A stretch of DNA of 64,000 nucleotides, taken from assembly GCF_018403285.1 (NCBI RefSeq), contig NZ_BOSJ01000015.1, positions 39,090 through 103,089 of the forward strand, given 5' to 3'. Shown here piece after piece: positions 17,656 through 25,789 of this stretch. Both the position numbers and the translations under genes were made by a program. A model generated the notes under the pieces. It ran no database searches, was not told where the DNA came from, and was given only the letters and a program-made list of their open reading frames with translations. This DNA is from Paenibacillus sp. J45TS6. Lineage in GTDB: Bacteria; Bacillota; Bacilli; Paenibacillales; Paenibacillaceae. Numbering within the stretch: the stretch's first letter is position 1; every line of letters begins with the position of its first letter.

Positions 17656-17685
17656 CTATTAAAGACGTATGTACGTATTTAATAG
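17656..17685. promoter_or_regulatory. 30-bp near-perfect palindrome, likely Rrf2 operator
   Basis: CTATTAAAGACGTA-TG-TACGTATTTAATAG: 13 of 14 arm positions pair. It lies 47 nt before the Rrf2 start and just downstream of a plausible promoter (TTGTTT at 17619, TACAAT at 17642-17647), so it would sit at the transcription start, fitting autorepression. Confidence 0.75.
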
Positions 17686-17732
17686 AAGAATCACTCTGCT
17701 ATGAGCAGAAGAATAAAGGAGTTAACGTAAAG

Positions 17733-18170
17733 ATGGTTACTAGCCGATTTGCTGTTGGCATTCATATTTTGTCACTGCTTGAGATTAACAAAGATACCGT
17801 CAACACCTCAGACTTTCTCGCGGGCAGCGTGGGCACCAATCCCGTGGTCATTCGCCGAATTACAGGCATGCTGAGTAAAGCAGGGCTTGTTGATGTGAAA
17901 CCGGGCGTTGCAGGGGCGAAGCTCAAAAAAGAGGCAGCAGACATCACTCTACTCGACGTGTACCGGGCGGTAAATGCGGTGGAAGAAGATGCTCTATTTT
18001 CTGTACATGATTCTCCGAATCCTGCCTGCGTTGTAGGGCGTAATATTCAAAATGCGATCTCCCCTATCTTTATTTCTGCTCAAAAAGCAATGGAAGATCA
18101 GCTTGCGAGTGTCTCCATCGCTGATGTGATCTATGACCTCTCCCAAAAAGAAAAGGAACCTCTGGAGTAA
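17733..18170 (+). CDS. Rrf2-family regulator (YwnA-like)
   Basis: 145-residue Rrf2 winged-helix protein. SRFAVGIHILSLLEI opens the fold; SVGTNPVVIRRITGMLSKAGLVDVKPG is the HTH and wing with the family's N-P-x-x-x-R-R core. The region that holds three Fe-S cysteines in IscR/NsrR/RsrR has only one here (NPACVVGRNIQNAI), so it is a cluster-free, thiol-type or ligand-type Rrf2 protein, as in B. subtilis YwnA, to which the whole sequence is clearly similar. Own operator is probably the 30-bp palindrome upstream. Target probably includes the adjacent NAD(P)H-binding protein gene. Confidence 0.87.
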   Translation: MVTSRFAVGIHILSLLEINKDTVNTSDFLAGSVGTNPVVIRRITGMLSKAGLVDVKPGVAGAKLKKEAADITLLDVYRAVNAVEEDALFSVHDSPNPACVVGRNIQNAISPIFISAQKAMEDQLASVSIADVIYDLSQKEKEPLE

Positions 18171-18210
18171 ACGGTTAACCCGTTTTACAGAGATTCCTTT
18201 CAATTTATTT

Positions 18211-18771
18211 TTACGACCAAATATATTCGTTTTTAAAATCGTGCTTATTTACTTGATCATTTACATCATTAAATTGGATAAAGAAATCAGTTCGATTATT
18301 CTTCGTATACTCTAAGGGGAATACATCTAGTAATAAACTTGAATACTCCATAAGGTACAGAATATCACTCTCTCTGCCTCTTCCCATTATATAATCGATA
18401 GGTATAGTGAATACATGTAGCTCTTCTTTGTACTGTATTTCATACAGGACTTGAAGGTCCGTGAGTCGATATGAAAAATAAGAATAGAATTGATTCAAAT
18501 GAACTTCCGCTTGTTTAAAGTGATCGTTCGCTTGCAGCAGTACAGGGACATCCGCCTTCGTTTGCTCGCTCTCATTGAATTCCCTCAGCAGCTCATTCGT
18601 ACGTGCAAGCTCTGTACGAAACTGATCGTACACTTGTTTTTCCTTCATCCCATCCGAGATGAGAGACTTTCCATCCACCAGTAAAAATACGTACCATCCC
18701 CCTGCTACCAGAGCACAGGTTAACGTTATAATGGCTATTCCTTTTATGTATTTTGTTAAGAAGCTTCTCAC
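18211..18771 (-). CDS. Membrane-anchored protein of unknown function (second of a pair)
   Basis: 186 residues, not recognised. One hydrophobic helix at about 10-32 (GIAIITLTCALVAGGWYVFLLV) with basic residues before it predicts an N-in anchor and an outside domain of about 150 residues, mostly helical and rich in Glu/Gln/Tyr, including the segment FYSYFSYRLTDLQVLYEIQY. The GTG start (18771) directly follows the TAA of the upstream gene (18772-18774), so the two are translationally coupled. No signal cleavage site stands out. The paired proteins probably act together outside the membrane; no function is claimed. Confidence 0.65.
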   Translation of the reverse strand: MRSFLTKYIKGIAIITLTCALVAGGWYVFLLVDGKSLISDGMKEKQVYDQFRTELARTNELLREFNESEQTKADVPVLLQANDHFKQAEVHLNQFYSYFSYRLTDLQVLYEIQYKEELHVFTIPIDYIMGRGRESDILYLMEYSSLLLDVFPLEYTKNNRTDFFIQFNDVNDQVNKHDFKNEYIWS

Positions 18772-19359
18772 TTAGGTACCACCCCGCCCTTTCTCCAGTT
18801 GTGCCGAAATGCGATTCAGAAGATGAATAAGTTCCTTTTTCTGCTCTTCTGGAAAATCTTTATAATTTGTATCACTCGGCAGGTCAGGAATTTGCTCCTG
18901 CAGTTCGTGAATAACCATACGCGTTTTCTTTAATTCCCTACGGTCACCTGTCCCTTCAAGTATTTTCGAGGAATGTGACAAAAGTTCTACTCCGAGCTCC
19001 TTAAGCTTGTTCTCTAAAGCTTCCGTACTCAGTTCTTCTACTTCAAAATGATTACTACGGAGTTGTCTGATCTCTTCTGCCGCTCTGATTAAACGAGTGT
19101 ACCCTAAAAATAACTCTCTTGCGCTATCCCGATTTAATGCCCCTGCTCTGTTTAAGACAGTGTCCGTATAATAGGTTGACGCACGTAATGAAGATGCAGT
19201 GAGGCCATAGGAGTACGTAAAAGCCTTGCCGTTTATTTGTTGCTGCTCCTGTTTATCGTATTCTCTCCCAATAAGTACGGCAAACAAGATGATCAGAAAT
19301 ATGGACCCTGTGATGGTCCATATTGAAACTGTTTTTCCCAAGAGCTCACCACCATTCAC
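18772..19359 (-). CDS. Membrane-anchored helical protein of unknown function (first of a pair)
   Basis: 195 residues, not recognised. An N-terminal helix (about 9-28, VSIWTITGSIFLIILFAVLI) precedes a long, charged, probably coiled-coil external part (50-190) with LKELGVELLSHSSKILEG and LIHLLNRISAQLEKG heptad-like stretches. GTG 19359 gives the full frame, but its ribosome site is weak and TTG at residue 7 is an alternative. It resembles sensor-like or cell-envelope bitopic proteins in layout only. It forms an operon with the following gene; upstream is an unusual repeated motif (19368-19414) that may regulate it. Confidence 0.62.
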   Translation of the reverse strand: MNGGELLGKTVSIWTITGSIFLIILFAVLIGREYDKQEQQQINGKAFTYSYGLTASSLRASTYYTDTVLNRAGALNRDSARELFLGYTRLIRAAEEIRQLRSNHFEVEELSTEALENKLKELGVELLSHSSKILEGTGDRRELKKTRMVIHELQEQIPDLPSDTNYKDFPEEQKKELIHLLNRISAQLEKGRGGT

Positions 19360-19367
19360 TTCCGTCT

Positions 19368-19414
19368 ATATCCTAAACGATAAATATTAATGATTGCGAT
19401 AAATATTAGGATAT
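19368..19414. promoter_or_regulatory. Composite direct and inverted repeat upstream of the membrane-protein pair
   Basis: Two copies of CGATAAATATTA (19378-19389, 19397-19408) at a 19-bp period, enclosed by ATATCCTAA (19368-19376) and TTAGGATAT (19406-19414) arms. It begins 9 nt upstream of the minus-strand start codon. Looks like a multimeric regulator site or a leader structure; binder unknown. Confidence 0.5.
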
Positions 19415-19570
19415 TTCCCTTTATATTACCTCATATTATTAGTTACGCCTAACCATTATATGGGTGTATCCCCCTCACTACTTCATCTCTAATAACAATG
19501 ATAATGTTCACAAAAAAGATATTTAATTTCATTAATTTCGATTTTTTTAACTAAATTGTCGATTATACAG

Positions 19571-19599
19571 TTTACTATTTAGGACATTCTAAGTATAAT
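19571..19599 (+). promoter_or_regulatory. Promoter of the marR-yhgE-like operon
   Basis: TTTACT (19571-19576), 17-nt spacer, TATAAT (19594-19599), about 43 nt before the MarR start. The remaining intergenic DNA (19415-19570) is AT-rich without other signals. Confidence 0.65.
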
Positions 19600-19641
19600 A
19601 CTTCTTCACTAATACTATTTTTACGAATAGGAGCAATACTT

Positions 19642-20076
19642 TTGGATCATCAAATTTCTCTAGACATGCTAATGGACACTTATAATCAGTTGGAACAAAA
19701 ATTGACGAATTACCGGATCAAGGCTTTCGTAGATCATCTGCGAAAATATGATTTAACATTGAATCAATTTGCAATTTTAACAAAAGTTCAACGAGAAGGA
19801 CCTTGTCTATCTGTACATTTGGCCCAGTATCTAGAAATCAAAGCGGCTTCGATCACTTATTTGGTAGACTCACTTGAACAAAGAGGTTATGTCACTCGCC
19901 TAGATAATCCAGAGGATCGACGAAGTCACCGAATTACGCTTACCGATAAAGGCAATGACGTCCTTTATATTCCTGAAATGGATCAGTCAGTCAAGGAACA
20001 ATTTGAGCATTTGGATGAAGAGGATAAAGAAATGGTATACCTAAGTATTCGTTTACTAAATCGTAAACTGAAGTAA
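19642..20076 (+). CDS. MarR-family transcriptional regulator
   Basis: 144-residue MarR winged-helix protein. LTLNQFAILTKVQREGPCLSVHLAQYLEIKAASITYLVDSLEQRGYVTR contains the recognition helix; LDNPEDRRSHRITLTDKG is the D-x-R-D/S-x-R wing motif. One cysteine (about residue 60) is present but no OhrR-type N-terminal Cys. Start is TTG 19642, with AGGAGC 8 nt upstream. It is the first gene of a two-gene operon, 19 bp before a YhgE-like permease gene, so it probably controls export or phage-receptor-like membrane protein synthesis from its own promoter. Confidence 0.87.
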   Translation: MDHQISLDMLMDTYNQLEQKLTNYRIKAFVDHLRKYDLTLNQFAILTKVQREGPCLSVHLAQYLEIKAASITYLVDSLEQRGYVTRLDNPEDRRSHRITLTDKGNDVLYIPEMDQSVKEQFEHLDEEDKEMVYLSIRLLNRKLK

Positions 20077-20095
20077 TTAAAGGAGCTTACATCAA

Positions 20096-21355
20096 TTGAA
20101 GAACTTATTAAAAATTAAATTCGCGTGGTTTCCGGTCTGGTCTGTAGCCGTGTTAATGCTGAGCATGATCCTGATTTACTTGCCCGTATTTAGCGGTGCC
20201 GATCAGCGAATGCACGATTTTCCGCTCATTCTGGTGAGCGAGGACTCGGGGTTTGCAGACTCGCCGGAAGGTAAAGCGATCATCTCTAACCTTGTGAAAC
20301 AGCAGAATGGACACTCATTTGAGTGGCAGATTGAAAGTTCAAAAGAAACCGCTATACAGGCGATAAAAGAAAACAAAGCAAACGGAGCTTTGGTTATTCC
20401 CGCTAATTTTAGTGAACAGACTTCTGCCTTACAGCAATCGTTCTTATCTGGAGAAGCTAATATTACCGCCGTACCCGTTGAAATATTATTAAATGATGGA
20501 GCTTCACAGATGGCTTCAAGCATCTCAACAAGTGTATTGCAAACCCTAGCCTCATCGATTTCTGATATGGTTAGCAGCGGAATAAAAGCAGATATGACAA
20601 AACAACAAGCACTTCTATCTCCCATGGCCGCATCTCAGCTTGACCACCCTATCGAATACAGGGTGACAAGCGTGCTCGGGCTTCCTTCAGATACCAATAA
20701 AGGAATGACCCCGTTTATGATTGTCTTAATCGCATCCATTACCGGGCTTATGGGAACACAGATGATTCATGGGTATATAGGTGGTATTAGCGATAATCTG
20801 AAGAGCCATGGCGTTCCTCTCACCTATTCAAAGGTGTTTGCAACGGAGATTCTGCTCAGTGCTATCTTAATGATCGCTGTTGCAGCCGTAATTCCATTAG
20901 CGGTGTTTGGACTCTATGGAAGCTTCCACTCGTCAGGCATCATTCAAGTTTTCTTATTTACTCTGCTATGCACGATGACGATGTTTGCTATGTTCAAAAT
21001 GATCGGAATGTTATTTGGAAAATGGGCCATGTTGGCAGCATTTCCTGTCAATATTTTAGGAATCTTTGCTAGCGGCGGAGCGATTCCGGTTACAAACCTT
21101 CCCGATTTCCATCGGATCGTTGGCAATATGATGCCTATTCGCTACATGCTTGATGGCATGCGTTCATTGCTCTATTACGGCGGTAATATGGAAGCTGGTC
21201 TTGGAAAGGCGTTACTAATCGTTCCTACTTTCTTCCTTCTCTTTTCCGCAATCATCGTCATTGTATTCCTATGGAAAAGAAATCAAGCAAATAAGAATCA
21301 TCATAATCAACAGCAGGATTCAAGTCGTTCGGCACAGACTGCTGTTTCAGCTTAA
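20096..21355 (+). CDS. ABC-2/YhgE-Pip-type membrane permease
   Basis: 419 residues. A short cytoplasmic start, helix 1 at about 12-32, a large external domain (about 35-200) with the family signature LPLILVSED-like strand (HDFPLILVSEDSGFADSPEGKAI), then five C-terminal helices (about 205-385) in the ABC-2 membrane arrangement. This is the YhgE/Pip or ESX-like DUF3533/ABC-2 layout, about half as long as phage-infection-protein homologues. No ATPase gene accompanies it. TTG start with AAAGGAG 9 nt upstream. The Gln/His/Asn-rich tail (about 395-419) is cytoplasmic. Operon with MarR suggests induced export of a toxic compound; substrate unknown. Confidence 0.75.
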   Translation: MKNLLKIKFAWFPVWSVAVLMLSMILIYLPVFSGADQRMHDFPLILVSEDSGFADSPEGKAIISNLVKQQNGHSFEWQIESSKETAIQAIKENKANGALVIPANFSEQTSALQQSFLSGEANITAVPVEILLNDGASQMASSISTSVLQTLASSISDMVSSGIKADMTKQQALLSPMAASQLDHPIEYRVTSVLGLPSDTNKGMTPFMIVLIASITGLMGTQMIHGYIGGISDNLKSHGVPLTYSKVFATEILLSAILMIAVAAVIPLAVFGLYGSFHSSGIIQVFLFTLLCTMTMFAMFKMIGMLFGKWAMLAAFPVNILGIFASGGAIPVTNLPDFHRIVGNMMPIRYMLDGMRSLLYYGGNMEAGLGKALLIVPTFFLLFSAIIVIVFLWKRNQANKNHHNQQQDSSRSAQTAVSA

Positions 21356-21371
21356 ACTTAATCGCATATAG

Positions 21372-21424
21372 AAAACGGCACGATTGATCAGCGTAAAGGC
21401 TTATCAACTCGTGCCGTTTTTTCA
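21372..21424. terminator. Bidirectional terminator
   Basis: AAAACGGCACGA / TCGTGCCGTTTT outer arms and GAT/ATC inner pairing between convergent genes; overlaps the stop of the acetyltransferase gene. Confidence 0.88.
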
Positions 21425-22027
21425 TTTTACATTCCGATATTTCTCCCGGTACTCACCTTCGAGCATGCTCATGAGAATCGCATCATGATATTTATGATTG
21501 TAGAACAAAGCATCACGCTGGCGCCCTTCTACCTTAAAACCCACCTTCTCATAGACATGCACAGCCCGTTCATTAAAATCATACACATTCAGCTCGATCC
21601 GGTGAAGCTGTAATATACCAAACCCATAATCCAGCATAAGACGCAGTGCTTCAGTTCCATAGCCTTGCCCTTGATGTTCTGATTGATCAATTGCAACTCT
21701 CAGGTTTGCACTCCGGTTTGTATAGTCCAGGTCTTGCAGTACAATATCTCCGATGAGTTCATCTGTTTCCTGCAAGGCAATCAGCAAAATTACGGAAGAA
21801 TCATCTCCCCGCTTTCTATCTATATACTCTACGATCTGCTCATAATTAAAAATCGCCTTCGTGCCGGTCAGTCTTCTTGTTTCTACATTAAAAAGCTGCT
21901 TATAATATGCTTTCGCATCGCTTGCATTTAAGGGTTTAAGATATACTTTCTTTCCTTGTAACACTTTGGGTATAAAGTTCTCTTCCATGATCTCTTTCTT
22001 CATTCCCTTCTCTATGTATGATTCCAT
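21422..22027 (-). CDS. GNAT-family N-acetyltransferase
   Basis: 201-residue acetyltransferase of the RimJ/RimL/SpeG-like GNAT branch. Strand beta1 GKKVYLKPLNASDAKAYYK, motif A with the acetyl-CoA pyrophosphate loop HQGQGYGTEALRLMLDYGF (Q-x-x-G-x-G) at about 120-138, and motif B LHRIELNVYDFNERAVHVYEKVGFKVEGRQRDALF are all present. The sequence ends MLEGEY-REKY. Acceptor (ribosomal protein, polyamine or drug) is not predictable. Start at 22027 or the internal Met codons at residues 9 or 14 are all possible; the homologous domain begins only near residue 19. Single gene. Confidence 0.87.
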   Translation of the reverse strand: MESYIEKGMKKEIMEENFIPKVLQGKKVYLKPLNASDAKAYYKQLFNVETRRLTGTKAIFNYEQIVEYIDRKRGDDSSVILLIALQETDELIGDIVLQDLDYTNRSANLRVAIDQSEHQGQGYGTEALRLMLDYGFGILQLHRIELNVYDFNERAVHVYEKVGFKVEGRQRDALFYNHKYHDAILMSMLEGEYREKYRNVK

Positions 22028-22225
22028 GCTTCTAGTTCTGGACTAATTGTATCCGAATCCAGTTTGCTTCTAAAGAGAAAGAATATTTCTAAATCGTTTA
22101 TTACTGTGAACTTAAGAGCCCATGCTGTGCCTCTATATACATGCATAACCTGCCCAGTAACTTAACTTGAGTCATCTGAGGCAAGATATACAAAAGCGGG
22201 AGCCCATTTCTAACTTGCGACTACG

Positions 22226-22252
22226 TAAAAAACCGCGTCCGGGGGACACGGT
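22226..22252 (-). terminator. Terminator of the cupin gene
   Basis: ACCGCGTCC / GGACACGGT arms with a 3-nt loop followed by TTTTTT on the minus strand, starting at the stop codon. Confidence 0.87.
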
Positions 22253-22983
22253 CAGATTCCATCCTTATTACCTTGAGGATGCCTATAAGGGCTAGGTCCA
22301 CCGTAGTTTGGCCCATGATTCGTATATCCATGAGGTATCGGTGTGTTTCCCTGCTGCGGGTAATTTCCTTGCCTTTGACCATAATTGGGATAAACTGTAC
22401 CGTTACTTTGGGCATACAGCTGAGGCTTAGGCTGGGGCTGGTGATACTTTGTACAATTTGCAGGAGGACCAATTACAACCGTATCACTAATTGGAGCAAT
22501 GGCAGCTTTATACGTAGCTTCATCCAAGCAATACGTATGTGCAACGGCTTCCGGTGGCGCGAGTCGTAAGAAATCCGATACAGCAATGAATTCCGGTGTT
22601 GGTGCATCAAAGATAGCCAGCAAGTGAGTGTTATCTTCAGTCGCCATCTCCCAGTGGAACCATCCTTGCGGCACGTTTCCGACCTGACCTGGAGAGACCG
22701 GCACTTGAATGACTTCTTTTGTGAAAGGATTAATTATGGAAATCACGGCTGCACCGGAAATACAGTATACAAGCTCTGAAGCATTCTGATGAATATGAGG
22801 TTCCACAATATTGCCACGCGTCAAATAAATATCGAGCAAAGAATTGTCACCGAGTGTATTCAGCTGCTTAACACCAAGTGCATTGATATAGTTACCTCTG
22901 TCCTTGGTGAAGCTTCTGTTATTTCTCAAATCGTAAAAATACTGTACACCCGGAGATGTAAAATCCATATAAGACACCGCCAT
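22252..22983 (-). CDS. Single-cupin-domain protein with a Pro/Gln/Gly/Asn-rich tail
   Basis: 243 residues. The cupin barrel spans about 40-150: motif 1 PHIHQNASELVYCISG (G-x-N/E-x-H-x-H-x3-5-E pattern with metal ligands His, His and Glu) and motif 2 GQVGNVPQGWFHWEM (fourth His). This resembles the N-terminal part of oxalate decarboxylase/germin-like cupins, but there is only one barrel. Residues 175-243 are a low-complexity tail (PQPKPQ, NYGQRQGNYPQQGN, NHGPNYGGP), as in many Bacillaceae spore-coat or surface proteins. No signal peptide. ATG with GGAGGG at 7 nt. A coat-associated enzyme is a plausible guess, not shown. Confidence 0.78.
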   Translation of the reverse strand: MAVSYMDFTSPGVQYFYDLRNNRSFTKDRGNYINALGVKQLNTLGDNSLLDIYLTRGNIVEPHIHQNASELVYCISGAAVISIINPFTKEVIQVPVSPGQVGNVPQGWFHWEMATEDNTHLLAIFDAPTPEFIAVSDFLRLAPPEAVAHTYCLDEATYKAAIAPISDTVVIGPPANCTKYHQPQPKPQLYAQSNGTVYPNYGQRQGNYPQQGNTPIPHGYTNHGPNYGGPSPYRHPQGNKDGI

Positions 22984-23128
22984 TATTTATCCCTCCAGAA
23001 ATGATTAACTCCGAATCAAGAATTCATCCGATACATTCGGCATCACTTCTTTCAGTCTATTGCTCATACGAATCACTTATTCTCCAGACATGACGAAAAA
23101 TGTAGAACATCCCTTTAAATGAATTTAC

Positions 23129-25246
23129 TCAGCCTTCATCTCTGCTCACACCAATAATCTCACCATAGGGGTTAATAGTCATATGAACAGTACGCTCCCC
23201 ACTCTTCTCAAACGTGAAAGAACCGGGAGACTTTGTTACTCTGCTTAAATCGTATCCCTTCAAGTCTATATGAAATAATTGTTCAGCAAGGTAGGAGAAC
23301 TCTCTTCGAAACTGTTCATCACCGTAACTAAGTCTTGGCTTAGAGTATCCTACCGTTCCTGTAACAGGTATGGAACCATCCCGGATTCCCTGAATTTCAT
23401 TCCGATCTGGATGCATGAATACATCTCCTGCTTCACCGAACCTCAACATTAGACTCTGATTTGCACCAAAGTTGTCATAGGAAAAGAAAACATCTGTTAC
23501 ATCGGTCTGAAGTACATCTTCATTTAATAAAGATAATGCTTGCCTAGCCGCTTCTATCTTTGCGTCTGAAACCTTGTTAACAGGCAGTTTAAATGAAATC
23601 CGATAGACCTCACCATTCGTAAAAATAACTTCAGTGGATTTACCCTGTTTTAAAACAGTTTGTATTCCTAATGTCTCCCCTCCTGTATAGTGTTCCAAAC
23701 CTTTAATGTCGTATTTTATATGACGATGCACTGGGATATCGAACTCCGCAACACTTTCATATCCTTTTTCTTGCAAGGTATGTTCAGCTCTTTCAACCAA
23801 CCCCGGCTCAAGACGTTCTATGGGAAGATCGAGACTCATAATGGCTCTTTCCAGATTTCCAGTATCTTCATTCACCCATATATAGTTCCTACCTGTCCCG
23901 TCTCCTTTGAATTCGAAGAAAACTTGATTCGTTTCTGAAACCGTCTCTACTTTAATTAAAGGAAGCGGCTTTCCCAAATGTCTCATCATCTCATGGATTG
24001 ATTCCTCAGCTGTAGCTCGAATGGATGAATCTACGTTATCTAAAAGAGAAGCATTTTGCTTCGTCATCTCTATGATTTCTCTCTCTAAACCGGCATATTT
24101 ACTATCTGCTTTCGCGTTCGTTAGAGCTACTAACATGAAAGTCGCAACGACTACTAATCCCAGGGCAGACCATAAGATTGATTTTCTCCGAAACTTGGTT
24201 ATCATCATGATTCTCCTTTTGATCTGCAGCTTGTCTGATGAGAAATTAGCAGTAAAAAGCAGATGCGAGTTTGGTATATTTGACCTCTTTGTCAGTAACT
24301 TAATGATCGTGTATCCATACTCCTTCACTTCGCTGCCCTTAACATATGAAATCGCTTTGTGATCACATGACAGCTCCTGATCTTCCCGCATTCTGCGATA
24401 GGCATACCAGAGAACGGGGTTGAACCAGTGCACTACGAGTAGAAATAACATAACCCAATTCACTAGAATGTCCTTACGCTTGTAATGCACAAGTTCATGA
24501 AGGAAAATGTACTTTAATTCTTTCTCTGAAAACTCCTCTTCAACAGATGCAGGAAGTAATATTTGAGGCCGAAAAACCCCAATCAAGGCAGGTCCTTCTA
24601 CTGCATCTGTAACTTTCAGCTTAACTGCTCTTTTGATACCCATGGATTTCTTACATTCCTTTAGGTACTGCAGCGTATGTGCATCCTCTTTAATGCCATT
24701 CTGAATGTGAGCCCTAATAAACTTTCGATTCATCTTCCATAGTTGGAACGCTAGTATACTAACACCCAACACCCAAACCAGGAAAACGCTCACATATAGC
24801 CATGGAATTTCTGACAAAAGTAGAGCTTGCTGCTGCCGAACTCCAGCATTTTCAACGCCTACCGTATCCTCACCTACCATGTCCTCCACTGGAGCAACGT
24901 CTCCAGTACTATGGTTTCTCCCGTTCATCTCCTCATCTTCAGTCAACAAGGATGAAGAAGTGATTTCGTAATCACCCACATCTGTAAACATGGTTTCTGT
25001 GGAGGAGTTTGTTGTTTTCGGAAATAGGTTGTATAAGCTAAAAGAACTTTCTGGAGCCCATGGCAGTATAAGTCTCATAATCAGAACCAACCATAAAGCA
25101 TATTGCCATTTTACAGGGAGCCGGTCCCGTAGCAGTGTTTTTATCCCTAGTATGACAATGACCACCACAGAAGCCATGAGTGACGTCTTACCAAGCCATA
25201 ATAAGAAGGAAGGCACCCCTTCCGTAAGCAGATGAACGATGCTCAT
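23129..25246 (-). CDS. M56-family (BlaR1/MecR1-like) sensor metallopeptidase with non-penicillin-binding sensor domain
   Basis: 705 residues. N-terminal helices at about 14-38, 46-63, 148-168 and 257-280 frame the zinc peptidase: HELVH at 250-254 with a downstream Glu in EDQELSCD as third ligand. A further helix (about 360-380) leads to a large external domain (about 385-705). In BlaR1 that domain is a class-D beta-lactamase-like penicillin sensor; here no SxxK/SxN/KTG set is evident and the region looks like repeated PepSY/YcdB-like alpha-beta units (ETGNLERAIMSLDLPIERLEPG, DNFGANQSLMLRFGEAGDVF). ATG overlaps the blaI-like stop by 4 bp, so both proteins form one pathway: signal, site-2 cleavage, repressor inactivation. 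Confidence 0.85.
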   Translation of the reverse strand: MSIVHLLTEGVPSFLLWLGKTSLMASVVVIVILGIKTLLRDRLPVKWQYALWLVLIMRLILPWAPESSFSLYNLFPKTTNSSTETMFTDVGDYEITSSSLLTEDEEMNGRNHSTGDVAPVEDMVGEDTVGVENAGVRQQQALLLSEIPWLYVSVFLVWVLGVSILAFQLWKMNRKFIRAHIQNGIKEDAHTLQYLKECKKSMGIKRAVKLKVTDAVEGPALIGVFRPQILLPASVEEEFSEKELKYIFLHELVHYKRKDILVNWVMLFLLVVHWFNPVLWYAYRRMREDQELSCDHKAISYVKGSEVKEYGYTIIKLLTKRSNIPNSHLLFTANFSSDKLQIKRRIMMITKFRRKSILWSALGLVVVATFMLVALTNAKADSKYAGLEREIIEMTKQNASLLDNVDSSIRATAEESIHEMMRHLGKPLPLIKVETVSETNQVFFEFKGDGTGRNYIWVNEDTGNLERAIMSLDLPIERLEPGLVERAEHTLQEKGYESVAEFDIPVHRHIKYDIKGLEHYTGGETLGIQTVLKQGKSTEVIFTNGEVYRISFKLPVNKVSDAKIEAARQALSLLNEDVLQTDVTDVFFSYDNFGANQSLMLRFGEAGDVFMHPDRNEIQGIRDGSIPVTGTVGYSKPRLSYGDEQFRREFSYLAEQLFHIDLKGYDLSRVTKSPGSFTFEKSGERTVHMTINPYGEIIGVSRDEG

Positions 25247-25623
25247 TTCTCACCTGATTTTTTATCCAATAAATATTTCAGTTCCTTAATTTCTTCTTCT
25301 GTTAATTTCTCATCTTTCAAGAATTGCACAAACATCGGTTTCAGTGCCCCGCCATATAACCGCCGTAAAAACGACTTGCTTTCGGCCTTTACACACTCCT
25401 CCTCACTTACTAGCGGAGAGTATAAATACGTTTTACCTTCTTTATGAAATTCAAGTGCCTTCTTCTTCAACAGCCGATTAATCAGTGATTTCACTGTAGC
25501 GGGCTTCCACTCTTTATCATTACGCAGTTCATTCATCACGTCACTTGCAGTAGCAGGTGATTGCTTCCAAAAGACCTTCATCACTTCCCACTCCGCTTCT
25601 GAAATTCGTGGAACATCATTCAT
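25243..25623 (-). CDS. BlaI/MecI/CopY-family repressor
   Basis: 126-residue winged-helix repressor. ISEAEWEVMKVFWKQSPATASDVMNELRNDKEWKPATVKSLINRLLKKKALEFHKEGKTYLYSPLVSEEE is the BlaI pattern (A-E-W-x-V-M, then T-V-x-T/S-L-I/L-x-R-L, then K-G-x-x-Y/F-x-Y). The dimerisation/cleavage region follows at about 80-126 (FLRRLYGGALKPMFVQFLKDEKLTEEEIKELKYLLDKK). Two matching operators lie in its own promoter. As in bla/mec systems, the adjoining M56 protease probably leads to its inactivation. Confidence 0.92.
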   Translation of the reverse strand: MNDVPRISEAEWEVMKVFWKQSPATASDVMNELRNDKEWKPATVKSLINRLLKKKALEFHKEGKTYLYSPLVSEEECVKAESKSFLRRLYGGALKPMFVQFLKDEKLTEEEIKELKYLLDKKSGEK

Positions 25624-25647
25624 TTATCACCGTCTCCATTCTATATA

Positions 25648-25666
25648 ATTACATTTGTAATCGATA
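25648..25666. promoter_or_regulatory. BlaI box 1
   Basis: ATTACA-TT-TGTAATCGATA: perfect ATTACA/TGTAAT dyad matching the BlaI TACA-N-TGTA pattern, just downstream of the predicted transcription start. Confidence 0.78.
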
Positions 25667-25678
25667 GTGTTTGGTTGA

Positions 25679-25707
25679 AGTTTACACTTGTAATCGGTAA
25701 GTGTCAA
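25679..25707 (-). promoter_or_regulatory. Promoter of blaI-M56 with BlaI box 2 in the spacer
   Basis: Minus-strand TTGACA (25702-25707), 17-nt spacer, TAAACT (25679-25684). BlaI box 2 (TTACACTTGTAATCGGTA, 25682-25699) occupies the spacer and is 33 bp, about three helical turns, from box 1; the two share TTACAyTTGTAATCGrTA. Confidence 0.75.
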
Positions 25708-25742
25708 TAGTTTACTAGTTCTCCTCTACATTAACTAAAGCA

Positions 25743-25777
25743 CAAAAAAACCTGCTGGCTTGTAAGCCAACAGGTTC
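25743..25777 (-). terminator. Terminator of the tetR-MFS operon
   Basis: AACCTGCTGGCTT / AAGCCAACAGGTT arms with a 2-nt loop and seven T on the minus strand, 13 nt past the MFS stop. Confidence 0.9.
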
Positions 25778-25789
25778 TCTCAACTTTAT

